Positions 24,452 to 32,188 of a stretch of 64,000 nt of DNA are shown in pieces. The DNA is from Streptomyces sp. NBC_01471 (GTDB lineage Bacteria; Actinomycetota; Actinomycetes; Streptomycetales; Streptomycetaceae), in contig NZ_CP109450.1 in the NCBI RefSeq assembly GCF_041438865.1, positions 5,954,501 to 6,018,500 on the forward strand, read 5' to 3'. Positions within the stretch are counted from its first letter, which is position 1, and the number at the start of each line of letters is the position of its first letter. The translations under genes and the position numbers were made by a program. The notes beneath the pieces were generated by a model that ran no database searches, was not told the DNA's origin, and saw only the letters and a list, made by a program, of their open reading frames with translations.

Positions 24452-27400
24452 TCAGCCCAGGGACCACTCACTGAAGTCCACGGTCCCGCGCACTCCGTTC
24501 CCGCCGTTCGTCGCACTCATGAAGATCCCCGTGTCCTGGCTGCCCGCCGCGCTCGGCACGGTGACGGTGGCGACCGTGCGCCAACTGGTCCCGCCGTCCG
24601 TCGAGAAGGACCCCGTGTACGCGGTGCCCGCCCGGGAGAGGCGCAGCACCACCGGCGCCTTGACCCCGGTGACGCGCTTGTAGGTGTCCAGCGCTCCGTC
24701 GCCGTTCGTGTCGTACGAGAGGACGACGCCCTGGCCCGGTGTCACCGCCAGGTTCAGGAAGCCGGCCGAGCCCGGGGTCGCCAGGCTGTTGCGCACGGCG
24801 ATCCCGCACCGGGCCCAGCTCCCGGTGTTCTCCTGCGAGTCCACCCGTACGGTCGCCGTCGTGCCGTCCGTCATCGCCCCGGCGCGGAACGCGGTGCCGA
24901 ACTGGGTGGTGCCCTTCCACAGGTCCTGTCCGCCGCCGTTGATCGCCAGCCGCCCGTCCAGCTGACCGAACACGGCGTCGTTGCCGGTGTACGTACGCCA
25001 CCCGGCGGCGAGCGGGGCGGCCACGTACACCGAGCTCCGCTCCCGTAGGTCCACCTGCTTCTCGCCCTGCGGCCCGAACCGGGTCACGAGGGTGTACGGC
25101 ATCGGGCGCAGCGGCGTGGTCAGCGGTTCGGAGGGGGCGGTGACCTGCCAGGAGACCGAGCCCGACGCACCCGGGCCGACACTCTTCAGAGAGGTGGCGC
25201 CCTTCGGCGCCGCGGTCAGGCCGGTCAGCGTGAAATCGACCTGGCCGGTCGCGCGCAGCCCGTTGAGGTTGCGGAACCCGGCCGTGACCGTGCCGGTGCT
25301 GCCGGGGGTGAAGGCCACGGGCTGGGCGGAGACGGTGGCGGCGCCCTGGTACGGGGCGGTGGCCAGGGTGTCGTGCACCCGCTGCGCGATGCGGTACGCG
25401 TCGCCGGTCGCTGCCACGGGATACGCGTCCGTCCGGCGGGTCCAGGCCTCCTCGTCCGGGTACCAGTCGAAGGTCTTGGCGTCCCGGCCGTCGGCGAGCG
25501 CGGCCGCCAGTTCGTCCAGGAACGCCTGCCACTGCGGGAGGTGGACGTCACTGAGCAGCCCGTGCCAGTCGCGGTTCGCGTAGTTGCTGAGGTGGTCGGC
25601 GGCGGCGCGGTCGCCCCACGTCGTGATGAGGGTGCGGGCCGTCCACTCCAGCTGCACCACCTCGGCCGGGCTGGTGGCGAAACGCTTGGCCTCCTCCAGC
25701 CACGGGCCCAGCAGGAACGCCCGGTGGCAGCCGGCCAGGCTGTCGGCGAGCCGCATCAGCTTCAGCCAGAGCACGGACAGCGTCCTGAGGGCGGCCGCGT
25801 CCTTGCCGGTGTAGGCGGCGCGCAGCTGCGGCAGCAGGATCCGGCCCCGGTCGGCGAGCGCCTGCCGGGCGAGATCGACGAGGTCGTAGCGGTACGCGTC
25901 CGATCCGCGCAGCGGCGCGCCGACGTCCAGCAGCGCGGCGAAGGCGGTGTCGAAACCGGCGGTGTCGAAGGCGGACTTCACCGACGCGGTGAGGCTGGGG
26001 CGGCGGGCGAAGAGCGAGTCGACCGGGCGGCCGTCGGTGGTGGTCAGCTGGTAGGCGGTCGTGGCGAGCGCGGCGAACGCCGTCCGCGCGGCGCGGTCCT
26101 CGCCGCCGTAGCGCACCCCGGCGTAGCCGGTGAACCACGCGGCACGGTCGATCTTCTCGGTGCGCCAGGCCAGTTCACTGAAGAGCTCGAAGGCGGCCGG
26201 ATCGCGCTCGGCGGCCTCGGGCATGTACGCGGTGCCGGCCAGCGCGCTGCCCGGCTTGTCGCGCCAGGCCGTGAACTTCGCCGTCCAGCGGTCGGTGTCG
26301 GCGCCGATGGTCGTACGGCCGCCGAAGTCGGGGATCGAACCGAAGGCGTACGGGACGCCGCCCCAGTCCTTCTCGCGGTCGGTGACGGTGTCGATGTCGG
26401 AGAGTCCGTCGACGATCAGCACCCGGTCGGTGTCGACCGCCCGGAGCAACTCGGCGCGCGGGTTGACGCCCCAGCCGAGGATGACCCAGGTCGCGTCGGG
26501 GTGTGCGGTGTGCAGCGAGGTCTCGACGGCGCGGGCGGCGTCCGCGACCGGGACGTCGCCCGGGGTGCCGCCCTCATGGAGCAGGTCCATCTTGAAGTGG
26601 GCGGCATCGCCCAGGAGTTCGGACTGGTGCCGGTAGAAGGCCGCGGCGACCCGGTCGAACACCTCGGACCTCGGGTCGAGCCAGTCGGGGCGCCGCAGCC
26701 CGTTCCAGGTGCCCTGCGGGACGACGTCGGCGCCGGGGTTGCGGTCGGGGAACCCGTCCGGGACGGTCCCGAAGTAGCCGGGGAACACCGGGTGCATGCC
26801 CAGCTCGCGCAGCCGGTCGGCGATCCGCCGGCCCAGCGCCGCACGCCGGTCGATCAGCGCGGTGGACAGCGGGCCGCCGTACCCGCTCATGTTCTGGAGG
26901 AGCCACCACGGCTGGTGGGAGGGGGCGGGCAGCCAGGTGCGGGCCTCGGTGTCCGAGTACCCGAAGTCCTGGAGCAGCCGGTGGTAGACGGCTTCCTGAC
27001 CGGTCGTGATGAGGACTTCGTTGCAGCCGTGCAGGGCCAGGACGTCGATCGTCCGCTCCCAGTGCGGCCAGTCCGCGTACGGCGCGGTGTAGCCGTCGTG
27101 GGTGTCGTTGAGCGCGAAGCGGTGCGGGACGGTCGCCGACTGCTGGACGGCCCTGCCGGGGGCGGGCAGCCGCCGGGGAAGGTCGAGCTGCGAGGTGTTC
27201 CACGAGATGTGCGCCCGGCAGACGTACTTGAGGTACCAGTGGACGCCGGTCAGTGCCACGGCCGGGCCGGTGGCGGCGACCTCGATCCGGCCCGCGGAGC
27301 CGGTGACCCGGAAGCGTTCCCTGCCGGTGAGGGGCGTGAGGGTGAACTGGTCGGCGTGCGAAGGCAGCAGACGCTTCAGCGCCGCGCGGGCCGGTCCGGC

Positions 27401-27550
27401 GTCGAGTGGCTCCGGTGCGGCGGCGGAGAGGCTCCGGAGGGGGGCGGCCGGTCCGCCGGCCGCTGCGGCCGGGGTCTGCGCGCCGATCACGGCCCCGGCG
27501 CCGATCACGCCCGCGGTGCTGAGCAGGGTACGTCTGGACAGCTCGTGCAT
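24452..27550 (-). CDS. Tat-exported GH89 alpha-N-acetylglucosaminidase (NAGLU family)
   Basis: A 1032-residue enzyme of glycoside hydrolase family 89, which removes terminal alpha-linked GlcNAc, as in gastric mucin or heparan-type glycans. The N-terminus SRRTLLSTAGVIGAGAVIG is a twin-arginine signal. GH89 blocks follow: LTGVHWYLKYVCRAHISWNTSQ in two pieces, ALHGCNEVLITTGQEAVYHRLL, WLLQNMSGYGGPLS and KMDLLHEGGTPGD (the LxxExGTP-like catalytic region). The C-terminal 200 residues form a NEW3-like domain plus a laminin-G/DUF1349-type beta sandwich ending VDFSEWSLG. ATG 27550 is chosen over GTG 27556 because GAGGAG lies five bases before the ATG. Confidence 0.92.
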   Translation of the reverse strand: MHELSRRTLLSTAGVIGAGAVIGAQTPAAAAGGPAAPLRSLSAAAPEPLDAGPARAALKRLLPSHADQFTLTPLTGRERFRVTGSAGRIEVAATGPAVALTGVHWYLKYVCRAHISWNTSQLDLPRRLPAPGRAVQQSATVPHRFALNDTHDGYTAPYADWPHWERTIDVLALHGCNEVLITTGQEAVYHRLLQDFGYSDTEARTWLPAPSHQPWWLLQNMSGYGGPLSTALIDRRAALGRRIADRLRELGMHPVFPGYFGTVPDGFPDRNPGADVVPQGTWNGLRRPDWLDPRSEVFDRVAAAFYRHQSELLGDAAHFKMDLLHEGGTPGDVPVADAARAVETSLHTAHPDATWVILGWGVNPRAELLRAVDTDRVLIVDGLSDIDTVTDREKDWGGVPYAFGSIPDFGGRTTIGADTDRWTAKFTAWRDKPGSALAGTAYMPEAAERDPAAFELFSELAWRTEKIDRAAWFTGYAGVRYGGEDRAARTAFAALATTAYQLTTTDGRPVDSLFARRPSLTASVKSAFDTAGFDTAFAALLDVGAPLRGSDAYRYDLVDLARQALADRGRILLPQLRAAYTGKDAAALRTLSVLWLKLMRLADSLAGCHRAFLLGPWLEEAKRFATSPAEVVQLEWTARTLITTWGDRAAADHLSNYANRDWHGLLSDVHLPQWQAFLDELAAALADGRDAKTFDWYPDEEAWTRRTDAYPVAATGDAYRIAQRVHDTLATAPYQGAATVSAQPVAFTPGSTGTVTAGFRNLNGLRATGQVDFTLTGLTAAPKGATSLKSVGPGASGSVSWQVTAPSEPLTTPLRPMPYTLVTRFGPQGEKQVDLRERSSVYVAAPLAAGWRTYTGNDAVFGQLDGRLAINGGGQDLWKGTTQFGTAFRAGAMTDGTTATVRVDSQENTGSWARCGIAVRNSLATPGSAGFLNLAVTPGQGVVLSYDTNGDGALDTYKRVTGVKAPVVLRLSRAGTAYTGSFSTDGGTSWRTVATVTVPSAAGSQDTGIFMSATNGGNGVRGTVDFSEWSLG

Positions 27551-27929
27551 CGGCACTCCTCGTGTTGCGCGTCACTGCTGCTGACGGTCCGTGCGATGAC
27601 AGATGCGTGCGATGCGCACGGTAATGACGCGGAGGATGCGGAGCAATGGGGCGCACAGGTATGTCTGCGCAAAAGGGGCCCGGTTCCACCTTTCGGCCCG
27701 CCCGACTCCAGGATTGGCGGCCTGCGGATCTGGGTATCACGGCGGTCCTAAACGGGCTGATTTCGTTCTGTCAGCCGTTGTTCGGGGTACGTGGCCGATG
27801 AAACATGTAAAGTGGCCGACCGGTGCGTGATCTGCATTACATTGACGTACCTTTTCTGCTGGGTTTCACTTCTGCCGCCGGGTCTTTATGTCCGGCTCGG
27901 TCAGTTCGCCGTCAATCGGAGGTGCTGTC
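27551..27929. promoter_or_regulatory. Divergent promoter region between the GH89 and RiPP precursor genes
   Basis: These 379 bases hold no protein gene I can support. On the RiPP side there is an 8-base direct repeat GTGGCCGA at 27791-27798 and 27812-27819, exactly 21 bases apart, with an AT-rich TGTAAAGT between. Candidate promoter elements are TAAAGT (27808-27813) and TTGACG (27842-27847); I cannot choose between them. The ribosome site GGAGGTG at 27918-27924 is strong. CGTGCGATG repeats near 27590-27620 sit on the GH89 side. Confidence 0.5.
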
Positions 27930-28010
27930 ATGAAGCTCATTCATTCCATCAAGAACAAGATCAGGCCCGAGAAGAGCCTGAAGTCGTACGCCTGGTACAT
28001 CTGGTACTGA
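27930..28010 (+). CDS. Tryptorubin-type atropopeptide (RiPP) precursor peptide
   Basis: A 26-codon gene with a near-perfect ribosome site (GGAGGTG, six bases before ATG). The product has a basic leader beginning MKLIHSIKNKIRPEK, then SLKSY, and ends in AWYIWY at the stop codon. AWYIWY is the amino-acid sequence of tryptorubin A, a polycyclic hexapeptide of the atropopeptide family in which a cytochrome P450 cross-links the aromatic side chains. The gene is followed 83 bases later by a P450 gene, the expected partner. No dedicated protease or transporter is adjacent, so leader removal would fall to host peptidases. The exact core and neighbour make this assignment strong; the chemistry is inferred from the known family. 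Confidence 0.93.
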   Translation: MKLIHSIKNKIRPEKSLKSYAWYIWY

Positions 28011-28034
28011 CCTGCGAATTGTTCACCCCGTTCC

Positions 28035-28061
28035 CGGTGGGACCGTTCAGCGGTCCCGCCG
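28035..28061 (+). terminator. Stem-loop between the RiPP precursor and P450 genes
   Basis: CGGTGGGACCG pairs with CGGTCCCGCCG (one G-U pair) around the loop TTCAG, an 11-pair stem 24 bases after the precursor stop. It has no U-run and lies before the P450 ribosome site. It is best read as a partial terminator or RNA-stabilising hairpin giving more precursor than enzyme message. Confidence 0.6.
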
Positions 28062-28093
28062 GGCGCCGGGCCTCTTGCTCTGGGAGATCTCCG

Positions 28094-29146
28094 ATGAACA
28101 TTTCCGGTACGGACAGGGGTGCCCGGACCACGGTCTTCACACCGAGAATCGACGATCTGCTGCGCACGCACCGCGGCGCGGACGCATTTCGTCTGGATCC
28201 CGGAACCGTGGGCGTCGCAGGGCCCGAACTGATCGACGAAATACTGCGCAGCAGACCGGCCAATGAATTCGAACGGCCCACATTCAAGCCGCTCAAAGGA
28301 CGGTCCATCACGCGTCCGGAATCGTCCGCGCTCATGCGTGCTGTTTCCCAGGATGTCAAAGTCGCACTGAAAAAGACGGATCCGGAAAAGGTCGATCTCT
28401 CCGGAGAATGGCCGCAGGTCGGCCATGCTTATCTGCGGGATCTCGTTTTCGGTTCCGATCCCCGCCGGTACCGCGTCCTCATGGACCGCAGGCTTGAGTG
28501 GACGACCGCGATGACCTGGACCGTCATCGGAACGGGCGCCGCGCTGCCCGGCAGTCCGGGCCCCGGTGCGCCGGTCTCCCGTCTGGCCGCGCTCACCGCG
28601 GAAGCCGGGACCTACGCGGAGCGGCGCCACGCCATGGGCATGTACCGGCGTGCGGCGGCGCCCGTCTGCTTCACGGTGTCCACGCTCGTCGCCAACGCCC
28701 TCTGGCTCGGCTCGCCCTTCGGCGACGACGTGTCCAACCGGGACATCCTGCTGGAGACCCTCCGGCTGCTGCCGCCGTCCTGGAACCTGCTGCGGGTGGC
28801 GTCCCCGGAGTTCGCCGCGCTGGACGAGCGGATCGGCGAGCGCGACGACGTGCTGATGCTGCCCCTGCTGACCCACCGCTCTCCCGCGATCTGGGAGGAC
28901 CCCGACACGTTCCGCCCGGACCGGTGGGCCGGGGCCGACCCCGACGACCACCCGGGATATCTCCCCTTCGGCCACGCCAACGAGCGCTGCTGGGGACGGC
29001 ACATGGTCATGCCCCTGGCCGAGCGCCTGCTCGATCTGCTGCGGGCCGGCGACTTCGCGGTGGACCCGGACCAGACGTCGGCCCGGGTCCCGCTGGCCGG
29101 GCTGCTGGGAGTCACCGGAGTACGGGTCGCCCGGCGGCAGCGGTAG
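28094..29146 (+). CDS. Cytochrome P450, atropopeptide cross-linking enzyme
   Basis: A 350-residue P450, short for the class (usually about 400). The heme-binding loop reads LPFGHANERCWGRHMV with the cysteine ligand near residue 299, and the ExxR motif is ETLR near residue 221. The stretch where the I-helix should carry the acid-alcohol pair (PVCFTVSTLVANALWLG) lacks the usual AGxxT pattern, a feature also known from some peptide cross-linking P450s. Directly downstream of the AWYIWY precursor, it should form the carbon-carbon and carbon-nitrogen bonds between Trp and Tyr side chains. ATG 28094 follows GGGAGAT. Electron-transfer partners are not encoded here. Confidence 0.9.
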   Translation: MNISGTDRGARTTVFTPRIDDLLRTHRGADAFRLDPGTVGVAGPELIDEILRSRPANEFERPTFKPLKGRSITRPESSALMRAVSQDVKVALKKTDPEKVDLSGEWPQVGHAYLRDLVFGSDPRRYRVLMDRRLEWTTAMTWTVIGTGAALPGSPGPGAPVSRLAALTAEAGTYAERRHAMGMYRRAAAPVCFTVSTLVANALWLGSPFGDDVSNRDILLETLRLLPPSWNLLRVASPEFAALDERIGERDDVLMLPLLTHRSPAIWEDPDTFRPDRWAGADPDDHPGYLPFGHANERCWGRHMVMPLAERLLDLLRAGDFAVDPDQTSARVPLAGLLGVTGVRVARRQR

Positions 29147-29179
29147 GGATCGGCGGCGGCCCGGTCGAGACAGGCGGCC

Positions 29180-29827
29180 CTACCCCCGGTCGAGATAGGC
29201 GAGCACTGCGAGCACCCGCCGGTTGTCGTCGTCCGACACCGGCAGGCCCAGCTTGCCGAAGATGTTCGACGTGTGCTTCGCCACCGCCCGCTCCGTCACC
29301 ACGAGCTGGCCCGCGATGGCGGCATTGGAACGCCCCTGCGCCATCAGCTCCATGACCTCCAGCTCGCGCGGGGTGAGGCTGCCCACCGGCTTGTCCCGGG
29401 AGCGCCGCGACAGCAGCTGCTGGATCACCTGCGGGTCCATCGCGGTGCCGCCCGCCGCCACCCGGCGTACCGCGTCGATGAACTGGTCGGCGTCGAACAC
29501 CCGGTCCTTCAGCAGGTATCCCACCCCGCCCGTGCCGTCCGCCAGCAGCTCACGCGCGTACAACTGCTCCACGTGCTGCGACAGGACCAGGACCGGCAGC
29601 CCGGGGCGGGCACGGCGGGCGGCGAGCGCGCACTGGAGGCCCTCGTCCGTGTGGGACGGCGGCAGCCGGACGTCGACCACGGCGACGTCCGGCTGCAATT
29701 CGGCGAAGGCCCGCGTCAGTTCGGGTCCGGTCTCGACCGCTGCGGCGATCTCGAAGTCGTACGCCTCCAGCATCCGGACCAGGCCGTCTCTCAGAAGGAA
29801 GAGGTCTTCGGCGAGGACAACGCGCAC
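29180..29827 (-). CDS. NarL/FixJ-family response regulator
   Basis: A 215-residue regulator with an N-terminal receiver domain (VVLAEDLFLLRDGLVRML, VVDVRLPPSHTDEG with the phospho-acceptor aspartate) and a C-terminal LuxR-type HTH (LTPRELEVMELMAQGRSNAAIAGQL). Its GTG start lies inside the 3' end of the histidine kinase gene (37-base overlap), so the pair is translationally coupled. It converges with the RiPP P450 gene, only 33 bases away, making a regulatory link to the RiPP possible but unproven. Confidence 0.93.
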   Translation of the reverse strand: MRVVLAEDLFLLRDGLVRMLEAYDFEIAAAVETGPELTRAFAELQPDVAVVDVRLPPSHTDEGLQCALAARRARPGLPVLVLSQHVEQLYARELLADGTGGVGYLLKDRVFDADQFIDAVRRVAAGGTAMDPQVIQQLLSRRSRDKPVGSLTPRELEVMELMAQGRSNAAIAGQLVVTERAVAKHTSNIFGKLGLPVSDDDNRRVLAVLAYLDRG

Positions 29828-31080
29828 GGAATCTCCATCGTCACCATGGTCGGGCCGCCCACGGGGCTGTTGACGGCCAGTACGCCGTCGAATGTACCCA
29901 GCCTGCGTTCGATTCCGCTCAGCCCCGAACCCTTGTCCGCCGACGCACCCCCGCGGCCGTCGTCGGTGACCGACATCCGCAGCATCCCACCGGCATGGTG
30001 GATGTCGACCCAGATCCGGTCCGCCCCCGCGTGCTTGACGGCGTTCGTCAGGACTTCACTGACCGCGAAGTACGCCGCCGACTCGACCGGGGCCTCCGTG
30101 CGGCCCGCCATGTCCACCTCGACCTCGGCCGACACCGGCAGCCGCAGGGCCAGGGCCCTGACCGCGTCGCCGAGTCCGCGCTCGGCGAGTACCGGTGGGT
30201 GGATACCGCGCACCAGGTCCCGCAGCTCCGTGAGGGCTTCCGCCGACGACTCGCGGGCCATCGACAGCATCCTCTTCGCCTGCGCCGGGTCCTTCTCGAT
30301 GAGCATCTCGATGGTGGACAGATTCATGCCCATCGCCACTAGCCTGGCCTGCGCGCCGTCGTGCAGATCGCGCTCGATGCGGCGCAGTTCGGCGGCCGAG
30401 CTGTCCACGGCGTCGTGCCGGGTCTCGGTGAGCCGGTCGATCCGCTCGCCCAGCCGGGCCTCCCTGGTGGGGGCCAGCGCCGCCCCGGTGAGGGTGAAGT
30501 GGCCGCGGATCAGAGCCGGTCCGAAACGCAGCCCGACCGCGAGCCAGCAGACGCCGACCAGGGCCGCGCACGCCGCGGTGGTCCAGCTGTCGACCCGGAC
30601 GAACTCGTACCAGTACCCGCCGCCCGCCCGGACGACCGGCTTCCACAAACCGAGCAGCAGCAGGATGCCGAAGAGCCCCTCGGCGAGCAGCGACAGCGGC
30701 AGCAGCGCGGTGATCGTGCCCGCCGTCATGTCGACCAGCAGCCAGCGTATGTCGCGCCAGGTCGCGGGGGACTTCACCAGCACCGCGCAGCGCTCCACCT
30801 GACCGGCCAGGCCGGACCTCGGGTACCGCGGGTGCGGCCGGCGCGCCACCGGAATGCGGACACCCGCCCACTTGGCCGCCAGCAGCCTGCGCCGGTCGGC
30901 GTGCGAGCGGACCAGGTCCAGCAGCGCCGGTGTGGTGAAGACACCGACCCCGGCCGGGATCAGCGCGATCGATGTGACTGCCAGCGTGAAGAGCGTGATC
31001 GAGCCGATGAGCGACATCCCGGCCAGCGCCAGGCCCCGTACGGCCGCCACCCCCGCGTCGCGTGCCTTCGTCGCAATCAT
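29791..31080 (-). CDS. Sensor histidine kinase (HisKA_3 type)
   Basis: A 429-residue kinase. The N-terminal half has about four predicted membrane helices and a cytoplasmic loop (a sensor domain of the DUF/PspC-free type common in Streptomyces). The kinase core has ELRRIERDLHDGAQARLVAM with the phosphorylated histidine, SEVLTNAVKHAGADRIWV and DDGRGGASADKGSGLSGIERR as ATP-binding boxes. ATG 31080 was chosen because longer in-frame starts reach into a decayed transporter fragment. It forms a two-component pair with the overlapping response regulator. A 13-base inverted repeat lies 45 bases upstream. Confidence 0.9.
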   Translation of the reverse strand: MIATKARDAGVAAVRGLALAGMSLIGSITLFTLAVTSIALIPAGVGVFTTPALLDLVRSHADRRRLLAAKWAGVRIPVARRPHPRYPRSGLAGQVERCAVLVKSPATWRDIRWLLVDMTAGTITALLPLSLLAEGLFGILLLLGLWKPVVRAGGGYWYEFVRVDSWTTAACAALVGVCWLAVGLRFGPALIRGHFTLTGAALAPTREARLGERIDRLTETRHDAVDSSAAELRRIERDLHDGAQARLVAMGMNLSTIEMLIEKDPAQAKRMLSMARESSAEALTELRDLVRGIHPPVLAERGLGDAVRALALRLPVSAEVEVDMAGRTEAPVESAAYFAVSEVLTNAVKHAGADRIWVDIHHAGGMLRMSVTDDGRGGASADKGSGLSGIERRLGTFDGVLAVNSPVGGPTMVTMEIPCALSSPKTSSF

Positions 31081-31124
31081 TGACGTCCCTCTCGTCCCTG
31101 GCCGGGTGACCGCCGGCCTGGACA

Positions 31125-31158
31125 CCAGTGTGGCGGCGACCGGTTGCCGCCACACTGG
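31125..31158. promoter_or_regulatory. 13-base perfect inverted repeat upstream of the histidine kinase
   Basis: CCAGTGTGGCGGC (31125-31137) and GCCGCCACACTGG (31146-31158) are perfect inverted arms separated by eight bases, 45 bases before the kinase start codon. This could be the operator of the response regulator (autoregulation) or a leftover terminator of the vanished transporter region; arm length and position favour the former. Confidence 0.5.
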
Positions 31159-31227
31159 GTTCCGCACCCGGCCCGGGGTGTACCTGGCACCACCCCGCGC
31201 CTCTCGCCCTACGGCTCCGGCGCGGTG

Positions 31228-31443
31228 ACCGGCGCAGCCGTGACCATGGTCGCGGTGTTCTCGGTCTCCGGCTCCCTCTCGACGCAGGACACGCGGCAGA
31301 TGGGCGGGGCGCCGGCCTCGCGGTGGCGGTCCCGCTGGACGCGACCGTGGTGCGGATGGTGCTGCTGCCCGCCGTGCTGACACTGCTGGGCGAGCGCAAC
31401 TGGCTTACGCCCAGGGGGCTTTCCCGGTTGCCCGGCCTCGCTC
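31228..31443 (+). pseudogene. Remnant of an MMPL-family transporter (C-terminal end, frameshifted)
   Basis: Two reading frames together recreate the end of an MMPL/RND lipid exporter: TGAAVTMVAVFSVSGSL ... TRQMGG in one frame to about 31305, then GLAVAVPLDATVVRMVLLPAVLTLLGERNWLTP in another. In intact MMPL proteins these segments are contiguous. The frame change near 31303-31310 and the loss of all upstream sequence (normally more than 600 residues) mark it as a decayed gene. It occupies most of the 488-base gap between the histidine kinase and the winged-helix gene. Confidence 0.8.
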
Positions 31444-31568
31444 ACGACGCTGCGCCGACGGTCCCCGGCAGGCATCCGACCGTACGCGCACGACCGCACG
31501 CGACCGGACACGACAGCGCGGCGCCCTCCCGGGCCGTGGGGACAGCCGGGGAGGGCGCTCCGTGCGCA

Positions 31569-32105
31569 TCAGGGCGCGTACTTGTACCCGACGCGTCGTA
31601 CCGTACGGATCGTGTGCCGGTGCTCGGCGCCCAGCTTGCGGCGCAGCCGGGCCACATGGACATCGACGGTCCGGCCGTCGCCCACATGCCCGTACCCCCA
31701 CACGGTGGTCACCAACTGATCGCGGCTGTGCACGCGGTGGGGGTGCGCGACGAGATGCGCGAGCAGCTCGAACTCCAGATACGTCAGATCCAGCGCCCGG
31801 CCGTCCACCGAAGCGGTGCGCTGTTCGCTGTCGATCTGCACCGCCCCCTCGGGAGCGGCGGGGGCCGGTACCGCACCCGGCCGGTGGTCGGCGGGCACGA
31901 GCACCAGATAGCCGATCATCGGCGGCTGGCCCGGCACGGTGGGCAGGGTGTGCTGGGGCGCGGGCAGCCAGGTGGCCCCCGGCGGCAGGAAGTCCGCGAC
32001 CGGGACCACCTCGTCACGGTCCACGGACCGCAGCCGGTGCCGGTGGGAAGGGAGAGGCGTGGTGGTCGATGCGGTCGCGGCGGAGAAGGAACGGGTGTCA
32101 GCCAT
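31569..32105 (-). CDS. Orphan OmpR/PhoB-type winged-helix DNA-binding protein
   Basis: A 178-residue protein. The C-terminal 100 residues are a winged-helix effector domain of the OmpR/PhoB class (ALDLTYLEFELLAHLVAH, VTTVWGYGHVGDGRTVDVHVARLRRKLG, IRTVRRVGYKY). The first 75 residues contain no receiver domain and no conserved aspartate pocket, so control must be by abundance or a ligand. A 39-codon leader ORF precedes it on the same strand (32189-32308), suggesting translational or transcriptional attenuation. Its targets are unknown. From memory, similar proteins occur at the same place in other Streptomyces. Confidence 0.85.
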   Translation of the reverse strand: MADTRSFSAATASTTTPLPSHRHRLRSVDRDEVVPVADFLPPGATWLPAPQHTLPTVPGQPPMIGYLVLVPADHRPGAVPAPAAPEGAVQIDSEQRTASVDGRALDLTYLEFELLAHLVAHPHRVHSRDQLVTTVWGYGHVGDGRTVDVHVARLRRKLGAEHRHTIRTVRRVGYKYAP

Positions 32106-32188
32106 GAGTGGTCAGCTCTTTCGCGCGGAGAGGTCGTCGAGGGACGTACGTCGTGCGCGCCGGCCGAAGGCTTCGAAACGGAGAGGCG

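Noticed and set aside
24362..25048. Rightward open frames over the GH89 3' end
   Set aside because: They are shadows of the GH89 coding sequence with biased composition and no recognisable domain.
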